Below are positions 23,510-33,810 of a stretch of 64,000 bases of DNA, in pieces. Both the position numbers and the translations under genes were made by a program. Every line of letters starts with the position of its first letter. Position 1 is the first letter of the stretch. The notes under the pieces were generated by a model. It did no database searches, was not told the origin of the DNA, and saw only the letters and a program-made list of their open reading frames with translations. Source of the DNA: Ignelater luminosus (Eukaryota > Arthropoda > Insecta > Coleoptera > Elateridae); NCBI GenBank assembly GCA_011009095.1, contig VTPC01091278.1, positions 11,367-75,366 on the forward strand. Reading direction: 5' to 3'.

Positions 23510-24930
23510 TTAATCAACTTATTATGCGTTACATACAATAGATGCACATTTTTCTGTGATTTTGTATTCATTTGTAAACTATTTCCTTTACAGTTTTCAC
23601 ATATATAATCGAGATGATCAGCACAAAACATACAATTGCACAAGTAACACGATTTTGCAGCCTTTCGATCTTTTGACCCGGGACATATGCCGCTTGTTTT
23701 TCCGGTGGCTCTTTAGTTTCTTCTTGAGAAAATTCAAACATTTTGTTTATTTTTGATTTTAGATCGTTTGACAAATTAGGCAACGACAAACGATACCTTG
23801 CATGCTTTTTGCAGAGTTCTTTGGCGTTTTTTCAAAAATTGGTGTCTCACCATTGTTGTTTTATTGTTCCACTGCCAGATAATTTGTGCATTTATTGCAT
23901 GTATATTAACTAGAGAAAAGAAAACTGTCAAAGGCTACCTGTTACTTGTTCTTGCCACAGAATATGTGGTTTTTATTTTGTCAACCACGTCTGATTGTAA
24001 AAAGTAATTATATCTGATTTTCTGAAAGCACCTGTGAAAGCATCAATTTTGTCATTTCTATGTATTGTAGACATTAGCAAGACAACCTTTCCCTTTTTTG
24101 GAACAGGCAACCAACGTAACACCACTACCGTTAAACACAAACATACTGGAATGTACTTCTCTACCTTTAGTTTCCAAAAATCTGATTGACAATTTGCGTT
24201 TATTCTTTCTTATTGTGTTCACAACAGTAATGTTATGATTTATAAGGCACTCAGTACCGAAGAGAAATTATACAAATCAATTGTCCACAATAATATTTCT
24301 TCCAAAATTGGAGAAGTCATTTTACAACATCAGATGAAAAATTGCTCAGTTGAAACTGGCCGTCTGGTTGTTTTCCCACGTAGATTTTGAAATTGACAGG
24401 ATATCTTACTTCAGAATCGACAACAGCAAAAATCTTGATGCAATATCGAGTAGACTTACTTTTTATGTATTGTCTAAAGCCGCATCTGCCCCGAAAGGCT
24501 TCTAACATTTCATCTATTGTCAGACATTCGCCAACAATATACCATCTTTGGAAATTATTATTGAATTTTCCATATAATCTTCGTATCGGGACTAAACGGT
24601 CAACTTCTCGTCTTTCTTGACTGGTATTGATGTTATCAAAACGAAGACACCGTAGCAAAATAATTTGTATTACCTGTACACTTAGATTCAAGTGTAAAGA
24701 TGGGAGATGAAACAACAGAGCCAATAAAGCTTTTACTTCGGTAAACGTTGTTGTAGTAGCATCACGTTCACGTGGATAATTAATTTTTTGAAAAAGAATG
24801 AAACTCTTTATATTCTTAGCCTGGCTTTGCAGTTACAACATTGTGTGCTGGTGTCCTTCTCATACGTGGCGGTAGCTTTTGCCAGTGTGTCAGCCCGTCT
24901 GGACTAATGTTTGACTAAAATTTTGTAGTT
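23510..24930 (-). pseudogene. piggyBac transposase remnant
   Basis: A nearly full-length piggyBac-type DDE transposase, whose intact relatives excise and insert the element at TTAA sites. In order on the minus strand: THWQKLPPRMRRTPAHNVVT; YPRERDATTTTFTEVKALLA; LLRCLRFDNINTSQERREVD; VGECLTIDEMLEAFRGRCGF then RQYIKSKSTRYCIKIFAVVD; VGKQPDGQFQLSN; IIVDN (usually the second catalytic D); ITVV then RKNKRKLS; LETKGREVHSSMFVFNGSGV; VNIHAINAQIIWQWNN; and finally a cysteine-rich domain GICPGSKDRKAAKSCYLCNC with CADHLDYICENCKGN. The CRD has the C-x2-C spacing expected of the family's C-terminal zinc-binding domain. Multiple frameshifts and stops (for example at 24317 and at the A-run near 23705) prevent expression. 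I could not identify the TIRs. Confidence 0.92.
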
Positions 24931-24959
24931 CTGCTCGTCCGTTGGAGTAAAGTTCATAT

Positions 24960-25680
24960 AAGGAGTTTCTTCAATTCTTAAGTTTCCAGGCGTCCCGGCA
25001 GGAGGTGCATGGCGGAGGCTCTTCTGACGATACCTGGCTGTAGATTGGTTGGCATCGTAGCGGCTATGGTTAATTGGTTGAATGCGGAATGGAGGATGGT
25101 GATTGGCGGACTCGACGATGTGGATTGGATAGTAGCGGAAGGCGGGAAATGATTGTTGATAATTGGAATAATTTGGATGTTGGTAAAACGGTTATTTTCA
25201 AAACCACAACCCCCCACAGATCACTCTGCGGCAGAATTTGGGAAGGAAAAAGTTGGGAGGGGGAAGGGCGTTACACAGGCGACAACGGCTGGTACAGGAA
25301 TTTTACGAAGTTTGGGATACAGGTCCGAGGAGCTGCAAGCTCAGAGCCTGTAAGGAGTTGGGAATGGTCGCGGTCTGCCCGCCCCAGGCAGACCGGTCTG
25401 AAGGAACTAAGAAAATGGTGTGTGAAATTTTGGCGCTGGCCCTACGCCCACCCAAACGCAGGATCGCAGCTGTTATTGGATGGAGACACCCGCAATCCGG
25501 CTCTTCCGTCCGTAATGGTAGCAGACGACCCCGGTTGGAGGCTTCGGTACTCTTCAGCGTACCAGGCGTTACCGCGCTGCTTGATTACAGGTCTACCGTC
25601 TTGCTTCACACTCGACGCTGGAGTGAATAATTAGCGGTCGCGAGGGGTATTAAATGACCCCACGTTAGATTTCCGTCGAT
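24960..25680. other. Isolated GC-richer block, identity unknown
   Basis: This block stands out by its higher GC and lack of stops: plus-strand frames of 186 codons (25074-25634; its first true ATG is at 25089) and 130 codons overlap each other, and the minus strand is open for 79 codons at 24978-25217. None shows a known domain. On the minus strand a Q/N/P/Y-rich frame (FPAFRYYPIHIVESANHHPP) precedes RIEETPYMNFTPTDEQNY, faintly like the C-terminal part of gypsy-type Gag. GACCCCACGTTAGA near 25658 resembles sequence near LTR-element primer-binding sites. Both hints are weak. It directly adjoins the 5' side of the piggyBac remnant. Confidence 0.3.
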
Positions 25681-26297
25681 GTATCTCACAATAGAGAGTT
25701 TATTAAATTTTGCATCATGTGGAGGTTGTGTTACAAACATGTGAGAGAAAATACACAAGATATGGTGACATCTATCAAGAATTCCACAAAACTATTTACA
25801 GTTTTTTTAAGCTGAGATAAATAAATACCTCGAGCGACTTCTCACGGGTTAATTTAGTAATATCAACAATATTTTCAAACCTGAAAACAAATCAATTTTA
25901 ATAAAAATAATTAATAATATTTACTTACATTTCTAAGCGCTAGATACCACTGGCTAGCAGAATACTCGAGAACTTCTAGCGTAAATTGATAGTGTTGGAA
26001 GTTTTTTTTCAAAAATCACTGTCCTTGTTCCTTACAAAGGTATACAAAATCCAACCGTTGAAGATTGTACAGGGTTAGCTCGAATTACTAGAATTTTGCA
26101 ATATTTAAGCGCCTACAAGTTCTGGTAGATTACTCTATGTGTCTTCATCGTCTAAAAATTCAGTTTGATATTTTTCTCCGGAAAACGGCAAAGACTGATA
26201 ATTGATCATTAAATGTATCTCTTTGGAGAAGCGTTAAAGCCCAGCTTTAGCTCTGCGCGTGCTTGTTTTCAGAAAGGAAGACAAACTTTAAGTGTTA
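25681..26297. other. No gene seen
   Basis: AT-rich with no recognisable coding or repeat content. Confidence 0.5.
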
Positions 26298-26430
26298 GTC
26301 ATTATATATTATAATTAAGCCTAGGACGTTTTAGGTTTTTGACTCCCACAGTCTTCCAGATGCAGCTATTGCAGCAACTGATTCTTGAATTCCGGCCTAA
26401 AACGTTCTAGCTCAAATTTTAATATATGAC
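26298..26430. mobile_element. Short MITE-like inverted-repeat element
   Basis: The left arm, 26298-26335, runs GTCATTATATATTATAATTA then AGCCTAGGACGTTTTAGG. The right arm, 26396-26430, when reverse-complemented reads GTCATATATTAAAATTTGAG then CTAGAACGTTTTAGG. The inner 16-17 bases match almost perfectly and the outer parts match with small gaps, around a 60-base centre. No coding capacity. Target duplications are not obvious, so the outer ends are uncertain. Confidence 0.55.
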
Positions 26431-26799
26431 TGCACGCTAGCTTCCACTGAGAAAACGAACGACAGAATGCCATGAAACAGACTGTGATTTATTGGGCATT
26501 ATAGACAGTACTACCGGAAAGCAGAATCCACATTTTTAATTTCACGTTTATTCTATACATATCGTAACGATTTTTATGGTTTTACTTGTTTTGTTTCTTA
26601 AAAATCTTTTTACTCGTTTCGTCGGTTGTCGTGACAGCTGTTGCTGCAAATTTTGATAGTTAGACGTCTTATTCTAGAAATGCAAAAAAAAGCTGAAAAA
26701 ATTAAGACAACAAAAACACCAAACTATGTTTATTTATTTATAAAAGATAGATGTAACAATATATATCTTGCATTATCTTTCTTGAGCTTTATCTTTAAA

Positions 26800-27380
26800 T
26801 GAATCAGTTGCGGTCTAGTTTTATTCTCTACTTTCTCAAAGAAATTGATTATGAAATCAAATCAGGTTTTTCCCGTAGACTCTTACTCGTGGAAGCTATG
26901 TACAAAAACTGATTTGAGTTTTACAGTCAAATGAAGAGCCTGCGGTGGCTCGCAGTCTAATTTTTGTCTTTTACTTGTTTGAGGAATCAGTCAATTGGGA
27001 GACTTACGTAATGGTTTACAATCTAGTTTTGTCATCTATCTTTTCCAAGTAATTCATCCATGGAATCCAATTAGGCCTTGTTCATAATCAGGCTTTAGGC
27101 CACGATTAACTTTCTTGTGAAAGCTGTGTACGAAAATAGTTTGAGCTGTCAACTGGCACATAGAAGTGACCATGGTCGAATTTTGTACTTTACGTTCTCA
27201 GGGAATTCATTCATGAGATCAAATCAGGCTCTGCCCATAGTCAGGGTTTTAGCTTCGCTTAACTTTCTTATAAAAGTTATGTTCTAAAATGCTTGAAGCT
27301 TCACAGTCAAATGAGCTACTGCAGTAGCTACAAAATCGAATCTTTTGACTTTCATTAATCTTCTCAGAGAAGCTGAGATT
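26800..27380 (+). repeat. Degenerate tandem repeat, about 150-210 bp period
   Basis: Three diverged copies share the block CTCAAAGAAATTGATTATGA then AATCAAATCAGG (or TCCAATTAGG), a CATAGTCAGG-like block, TTAACTTTCTTGTGAAAGCT, and AGTTTGAGC..CAGTCAAATG, with TTTTTGTACTTTAC between units. The AATCAAATCAGG landmark occurs at 26853, 27062 and 27215. The first unit has an extra stretch of about 55 bases. Confidence 0.65.
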
Positions 27381-29410
27381 GCTTTCGGAAGTGGATCGGA
27401 CTTTACCAAGTAGCTGCACTTTTGGAAATTTTAAATTTAAATGAGGATAATACATTAAATCAAAATACCTTTCATAAAAATGTTAGAGTATACCTAAGAT
27501 AATCTGAAATCATCAGAACTGTCTTCAAATGCACGAAATTCACAAGTTACATCTTCTAATGCTTGACTTATTGAAGTTCACAATTTCTTGTGACAAGACT
27601 TTATTTATGCCATAGAAACCGCTCAAAGCTCAGAAATGCTATATCTTTTGCGTAAAATTTCAATCAGGATCAATCTATTGGTACTGATGTACAGATGACG
27701 ATCATATCCATTTGGAAATACGTTCAGAAGATTCTGAGAAAAACATTGAGAAGGTAGATACAGTCGACAGTGCTTAGGGTAGACTTGATGAATTATAGTT
27801 GCGCGCAATAGTGATGATACCAAAGGCAGGTTTTAATTATCTGGACCATTGAAAGAGAAAACCTACTTGGTGAACAAGGAATCGTCGAAAACTACTTATA
27901 TAATATACAACGTATCAAGAGTTTCTGATTCCATTGTTATTGTCCAAAGACGTAACCGTAAAATTAGAATTCTTGATTTTAGCAAACTGGATTTATATTT
28001 AAAACTTCATTGAAAGATGTTACTGTTAGTGTTAGTCAGAAATTATCAGTATTCTAACTTCATTCTAGTTCTTGTAGATTTGCTTCATTTTGATTACTTA
28101 AGAAAATTGTCAAAAAGATGATGAACGATTGAATAGTTAAGGAATGGTTATGGAAAACTAAAATTAAAACATGCAACACATACAAGATTACATAACACTG
28201 ATACGACCCACAACAACCAATTACATAAATAAGATAAATATTAATAAATGAATGAATGTATAAAATGAGTCAGTTTGGATATCTAAGAAACTAAATTGTT
28301 TTCAAGACTAATTTCTAATAGTTGTGATCGTTTTATTCATTGTTAGCACACACGAGTATATTGAATTCCTCAATAAGGTGGCTAATGGGAAATCGCTATA
28401 AAGGCGCCAAAAATCTCTATTATAATTACTACAAAATATCTGGAAAAGTTTCACCTTAATTAACACTCCCTAAAAATTCTTGCCAATTTTAAATGAAACA
28501 CATCAAGATATTCCTTAATTCTATATTATATAATAGTGATGAAAGACCGCAACTAAACACTTTATAACTAAATTAAAACGCTTTTGACCTCCATAATTGC
28601 GTAGAAAATGTAAGTGACCGATAACGATCACCAAATAAAGCAAAACTATAATTTCAATATCCAGATAAGTATCGAATATACATACCAATATTAAATTAAT
28701 AACCCCGTAGAATGTTATAACGTTATTAAATCTGTACTTACGCGGAGAGAAATCTCAACATTTTAACTGCAATGTATAAATTTTTATAAAATATTATTTA
28801 TACGGTAGCTACATATTAATTACTTAAGATAAGGTGTAAATCTTTCTTGATAATTGTACGCTAGATGTACGTATTTGCTAGATTTAATTACACGCTGTCT
28901 ACTATTTTCCTACCTAACTATAAGATGCGATTAAGGCATACTTTAACGTATATAATACTATATAAGAAAGTAAAAAAAAATGTTTTTAACAAAATACAGG
29001 AAATCGCATTCCAGCGCGAGATAATTTTCAATATCTTCTTTCTTTTTAAGTTTTTATTTATTACACGGTTAACGGAGCTCTAAGAGACGTGACTGTAACA
29101 AAAATTTTTAACAATAGAAAATTTAGTTCGGACATCCTTTTAGATTAAGACTTCACAATAGATGACTTTGAATTAAGTTTTGCATTATATGTATCTCGCA
29201 ATCAATTTCTTTTAACATATATGTATGTATTTACAGAATTCGACCGAGAATTTCAGCATTCCTTATTTCTCCTTAAAAGGTCTATTAAATGACAGCAATT
29301 ACGACGTTTCACGGTATAAATTAAATGTTTAATTGCAATTATCAGGTCTAAGATAAAATCAGTAATGCGAAGCTTCTGAATCGAGATAGTATCTGCAAAA
29401 TTTTTCCTTC
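27381..29410. other. AT-rich stretch, no gene seen
   Basis: Short open frames (27249-27455 and 27623-27823 minus, 28865-29083 plus) lack any family signal. No elements recognised. Confidence 0.5.
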
Positions 29411-29465
29411 ATTCCTGCTACACTTCGATACTATCCGGAGATAAGAAAATAACAGTAGCAGGAAT
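29411..29465. repeat. Perfect 11-bp inverted repeat (hairpin)
   Basis: ATTCCTGCTAC at 29411-29421 pairs with GTAGCAGGAAT at 29455-29465 around a 33-base loop. A second, interleaved pair (GATAGTATC upstream and GATACTATC in the loop) is also present, so alternative folds are possible. Confidence 0.45.
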
Positions 29466-30903
29466 TACACTATCTTTGTTAGAAAACCTACAATGCATTA
29501 CTTTTATAGCTATCTCACTTATTTATACAACACTATCTCTTTATATAGTAGCTAGCTGCTATTAAGTATTGTTTTAAATAATGCCCATAGCTGTTATTAA
29601 CGTCGAATGATTAAATCGGCAGACGGAAATAAATCCAAGAAAAAATTTTATTACGCAATTATACCATAAGTAATTTTACGGCCAGTAATGAGATCGTGCG
29701 GACGAAATTTCGGATTGTAAATGGAGTTTTACTTCTTTAAAATTATATGGGTTGCATGCGAAAGAAAGTTTTTTTTTCGGTGATAGAACAATGAATCATA
29801 AACACTGAAATTAAATTGGATTCTTAAAGTAGGAGAGAAAAATATTATAGCCAATCAGTATAGCTATAGGAAATCTATTTATTTAATTCTTAATACTACA
29901 AGATTAATGAGCTCATAAAACTGTAATTATGGTAGCAAAAAATAATTAATTCTTATTATAGCCCACTGTGATTTTCGATCTGTCAGGTTTATTATTATTT
30001 TCTACGTTTGGCAGGACCGGATTGAAACTTGGCTTGGTGTGAAGTGCCTATACCAGCAGAAGTAGGTACAAAATTAGTTTTCTTTTATTGCGGTATGTTA
30101 TTAGTTATTAGACTGCTATTTGTTTTTAATTGGAAATATAGAGAATTATCTGTGAGTCTAAAATGTTTTCATTAAGACAACACCTTTCTTTTTATTGAAT
30201 GCTGAACTAAATTCGAAAACTATGCCAAAAATAACTATTTCGATTGAAAAATATGAGACCTAGCAGTTCAAACTAAAGCTTCGTAATTTTATTCCTTGTT
30301 GGTTTGTTCATCTCTTGGGTTTTTTATGGTTTTCTATTTTTATTTCGTAGTCTTTTCGTTTGCTTCTTTTTAGACCTTTATGAGAAATTGCAGTCTAATC
30401 ACAGAGATTTGTTATATTTTTGTTTTCAGTTTTCCATTGCCTTAAGGTATGTATTATCTAGAAACATCAAATTTTTATTTTTGTCTCAAAAAATTTTGTT
30501 TAGGTTTCTATTCGGGGGATGCTTGGTTGGCAAAACCCAGTTTGGTATCGTGTTGGAGTCTAAACGACTTCTTTACTTGTAACTTATGTATGTTGAAATT
30601 TAAATTTTTATGCTGGAGAAGATACTGTTACAGAGTTCGAGCTACTGTAATTACGTGCAACGGTTGCGTTGACTTACCGACTAAATAGTGTTGATTTTTG
30701 ATGTTTGATGCAATGTCTTCCCTTATGACTTGAACTGTTCTTCACCCAAAGATTGACAAAGACGGTAAAATCAAAGTGTTGAATTACATGATTGAAGAAG
30801 AACTTGCAGAACATGATATTTTATGTAGAAAGATTACTACGTCTTCAAGTCTCTTGATTCTAATTGGAGACTATCTGCAGATAGATCAAAAAGGGGACTG
30901 GAA
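29466..30903. other. No gene recognised
   Basis: AT-rich. The plus-strand frames at 30304-30688 are hydrophobic chance-like frames. A short plus-strand frame near 30750-30880 reads PKIDKDGKIKVLNYMIEEEL, which looks more protein-like than its surroundings but belongs to no family I know and is flanked by stops. Confidence 0.35.
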
Positions 30904-32510
30904 TATTTTATTTATTTATTGGGTTACGTAATAATACATTTTACAAGTACATAAGTAGGTATCGCAGTACAGTTTAATGCCGTCTCGGTCTTCCATTTGT
31001 TTTCTTTCCTTTTTGGCCATCGGTCTTCCGGCTTTCTCATAAGATGTCCAAACCATCGTAGACTGCCACGTTCAATGCAGTCCAATATAGTTTCTTCTGC
31101 CTCCATAGCTTTGTTCGTTTTTTGTTTTCTCTGGAAATGTTATTATCCAACTATAGGGAGTTAAGGCATCCTATTATCTTGTTGCCCTCCTGACGCCGGT
31201 GTTTGATTTTTTTCGTCGACTATAGCGCCTAAATATTTAAATTCTTCCACTTGACTGATTCTAGTATCGTCGTCTATCAGCACGTCAAACCTTGCCTCAA
31301 TGTTGATCGCTAGGTATTCAGTATTTTCTTACTTGCCAGTAGGCCCCACTTATCGTATTTCACCTGTAGTCGTCTCAGCAAAAACCCAAGCTCAAAAGTG
31401 TCCTGCAACCTAGTCATCGGCAAAACTCAAAGTAAAGTCTTTGTGTTCAATGATAGGAATCTTCATCCTACAGCAACTTCTCTTTCAGTTCTTTAAGACG
31501 ACCTCAACATATAGATTGAATAGTAGAGGGAATAGGCGGCATCCTTGTCTCAATCCCTTTGAGATATTAATTGGATTGGATAGTTGTGCACCAACGTTAG
31601 TACATGATGTGTTTCCCCTATAAAGTTCTTGGATTATTGACAACGTATGTGGGTTGATGTTCAATTCTCTTCAAGCGATCCACAGCATTTGCTGGTGGGG
31701 TGTTGTGTCATGCGCTTTTTCAAGGTCTATGAAAGCTATTTATAGTTCTTCTCCTGTGACTATTCTCCTATTGGCTAACTGCTGTAAAATGAAAAGGTTA
31801 TCTGTGCATGAGCCCCGCTTTGTACTTTTTCAGTTTTGTTTCTCATTCTGTATACAGCTTGTTATTTACTATTTTCCCAAACAAGCGTCCAATACTGCAG
31901 GTAATACTAAAGCCTCTGTAGCAGCGTGGGTCTTTCCTATCTGTTTCTTTACAAATCAATACCAAATACGATTTTTTCCATTCATGGGGTGTTTTGATTA
32001 AGTTGCAGCAGTTGTTCATCAGCTTTGTAAGTTACAGATTTCTGGACCTGGAAACCTAACGTTTTTTATTTTTATCAACTGTGCTTGTGATTCTGTAAAT
32101 TTTATCTAGTTTCTTTTGGCATTTTCTTCATTGTTCTTTATTTGACTTTTCAGGTACGTTCTTGTTTCGGTTAAAAGTGTTTTATAATAGTCTTCACACT
32201 TTAGTTTTTTCGTTTGTCTTCATCTGCTTAATTGTTCTCTACACTTCGGTGGATCGTGCTCCCCAGATTAGATTTTGTATTCTTCTGCATTTTTGTTCCC
32301 AAAATAAATTTTTAGTTTGATTTAGTTTTGACTTTTTCTTCGCCTTTCTACTTTCCCTTTTATAGATTTCTCGATTTTCAGCACTTCTGCACGTTAGACA
32401 GTCATTGTAACATTTTTTTTTCTTTTACTAATTCTTTCATCTCTACTGTGAGCCATGGGGATTCTTATGTCTCTTGTCTCTGGGTGGTACGCCCACAGCT
32501 TGCATTGCTG
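30904..32510 (-). pseudogene. LINE ORF2 3' half: linker, reverse transcriptase, tail
   Basis: The minus strand gives, with frame changes: a linker PWLTVEMKELVKEKKKCYND-like stretch (first residues decayed), then CRSAENREIYKRESRKAKKK, NLFWEQKCRRIQNLIWGARS and TEVWRTIKQMK-like sequence; HEWKKSYLVLICKETDRKDP then YRGFSITCSIGRLFGKIVNN; AFIDLEKAHDTTPHQQMLWI (motif A); ELNINPHTLSIIQELYRGNT; NISKGLRQGCRLFPLLFNLY (motif B); IPIIEHKDFTLSFADD (motif C); DTRISQVEEFKYLGAIVDEK; ETILDCIERGSLRWFGHLMR; a stop at 30924-30926; and an (AATA)n tail at about 30904-30920. This order is that of a non-LTR retrotransposon ORF2 lacking its endonuclease, so it is 5'-truncated. Motif A and motif C aspartates remain, but stops, for example right after FADD, kill the frame. 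Confidence 0.9.
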
Positions 32511-33179
32511 TCTTGATATTTTCATTTTCCTTTTCAATGTCTTCATTTTATGGTAGTCTGTGTAGTTGTTGATTTAACCGATTTTCATATAGGTGTTGGA
32601 TGCTATGTTCTTGCAGTAAATATAATATAAAAATTAAAAATAAAGTCAAGGGAACAAAAAAGATGCTGTGGGAGATTAATAGTGGTCTTCCCCATAACTA
32701 GTGAAAAGTTTGCAAAAATGAATTTTGAGTTTGGAGGCAAAACAGAGCTGCAGATACCTGAATTGCTGTTTAAATGTTTTTAGATGAACTCAATTTGAAG
32801 AATCCTTTAACAATGCTGACTAGTCCTTCTGGCGAGGCAGCTTTACATGTCAGACCATTTAGAATAGATAAAGAAAGTTACTGTAGGTGCAAACAAGAGA
32901 TTCTCAAACCCAATTGTACTAACTAAAGACATACATATTTGGCAAATAGTGATGGGAAACGCATCATTCTAAACGACAGAATATTCTAAGAATGACTGAA
33001 GAAAGATTCTTGCTTTAATGAAGGCTGGTTTACATTACAGGCAAGTCCCGATGCTCTAACAGATGGTTAGGGGGCGAGAAAAGGTAATCAATAGGTAGAT
33101 TTTCTTATATACTGAAACTGTGATTTAACAGCAATAGATGTTACAGTTAAGTTTGGTAAAGCCGCAATTAAGTAGCTTT
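32511..33179. other. No gene recognised
   Basis: A plus-strand frame near 32780-32920 reads LNLKNPLTMLTSPSGEAALH then VRPFRIDKESYCRCKQEI. It is not known to me and is flanked by stops. No element ends seen. Confidence 0.35.
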
Positions 33180-33810
33180 TTGGTAAAGTTTCGACATTGA
33201 AGAACTTATTTTAGGGGCTACTGCTCTAGAACATTTATCCCAACTAAAAGCAATAACGAAAACAAGAGACTTGATTAGAAATGATGCCAGACAGGGCTAC
33301 AGAAGCAATTAAGGTAAATGAAAATCAACTTAGAAATCGACACTTTGGAGATTTCTTCGCTTTTAGTCTTCCATTTAAAATTCTTTAGCTTTCACTCGTT
33401 TTATCAAAAAACTAAAGTCTTTAATTAAATGAAGTCACATCTTTTTTTTGGGGCGTTTTTGACATCAAAGGTTTATTTTAGAAACTATTGCCCTTAGATA
33501 TTTATTCAAACAGAAAGTAAAGACCAAGACCAAGGACATGTTTAGAAATAATACAAGATAGACCCAAAAAGAAATGATATCATGATACTACACGCAAAAA
33601 CAGTTTGAACAACTGAAAGTGGACTTTGGGAATTTTTTGGCGTTGAGTTCGTCCTTCATTAAAAAGTCAAGATCTGATCAGTGACAGTGATTGCAGTTTA
33701 GCTAAATAAAACCACAGTTTTGTGGACATTTATTCCAAGCAAAGGAAAAATCAGCAAGAGACGTAATTAGGAATAACATGTTCAAAGTCATTCCTGTTTC
33801 TCGACCAAGG
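33180..33810 (+). repeat. Degenerate tandem repeat, about 230-270 bp period
   Basis: Three copies share ACATTTATCCCAACTAAAAG / ATATTTATTCAAACAGAAAG / ACATTTATTCCAAGCAAAGG (starting at 33231, 33498 and 33726), each followed after about 20 bases by an AAGAGACNTGATTAGAAAT-like block (AAGGACATGTTTAGAAATAA in copy 2, AGAGACGTAATTAGGAATAA in copy 3). Confidence 0.6.

Noticed and set aside
25650..25680. GACCCCACGTTAGA as an LTR primer-binding-site junction
   Set aside because: No LTR pair, no TGGCGCC core and no pol gene nearby, so an LTR retrotransposon cannot be claimed.
31654..32001. 115-codon plus-strand frame
   Set aside because: It is the reverse-strand shadow of the LINE reverse transcriptase, which is the real ancestral coding strand.
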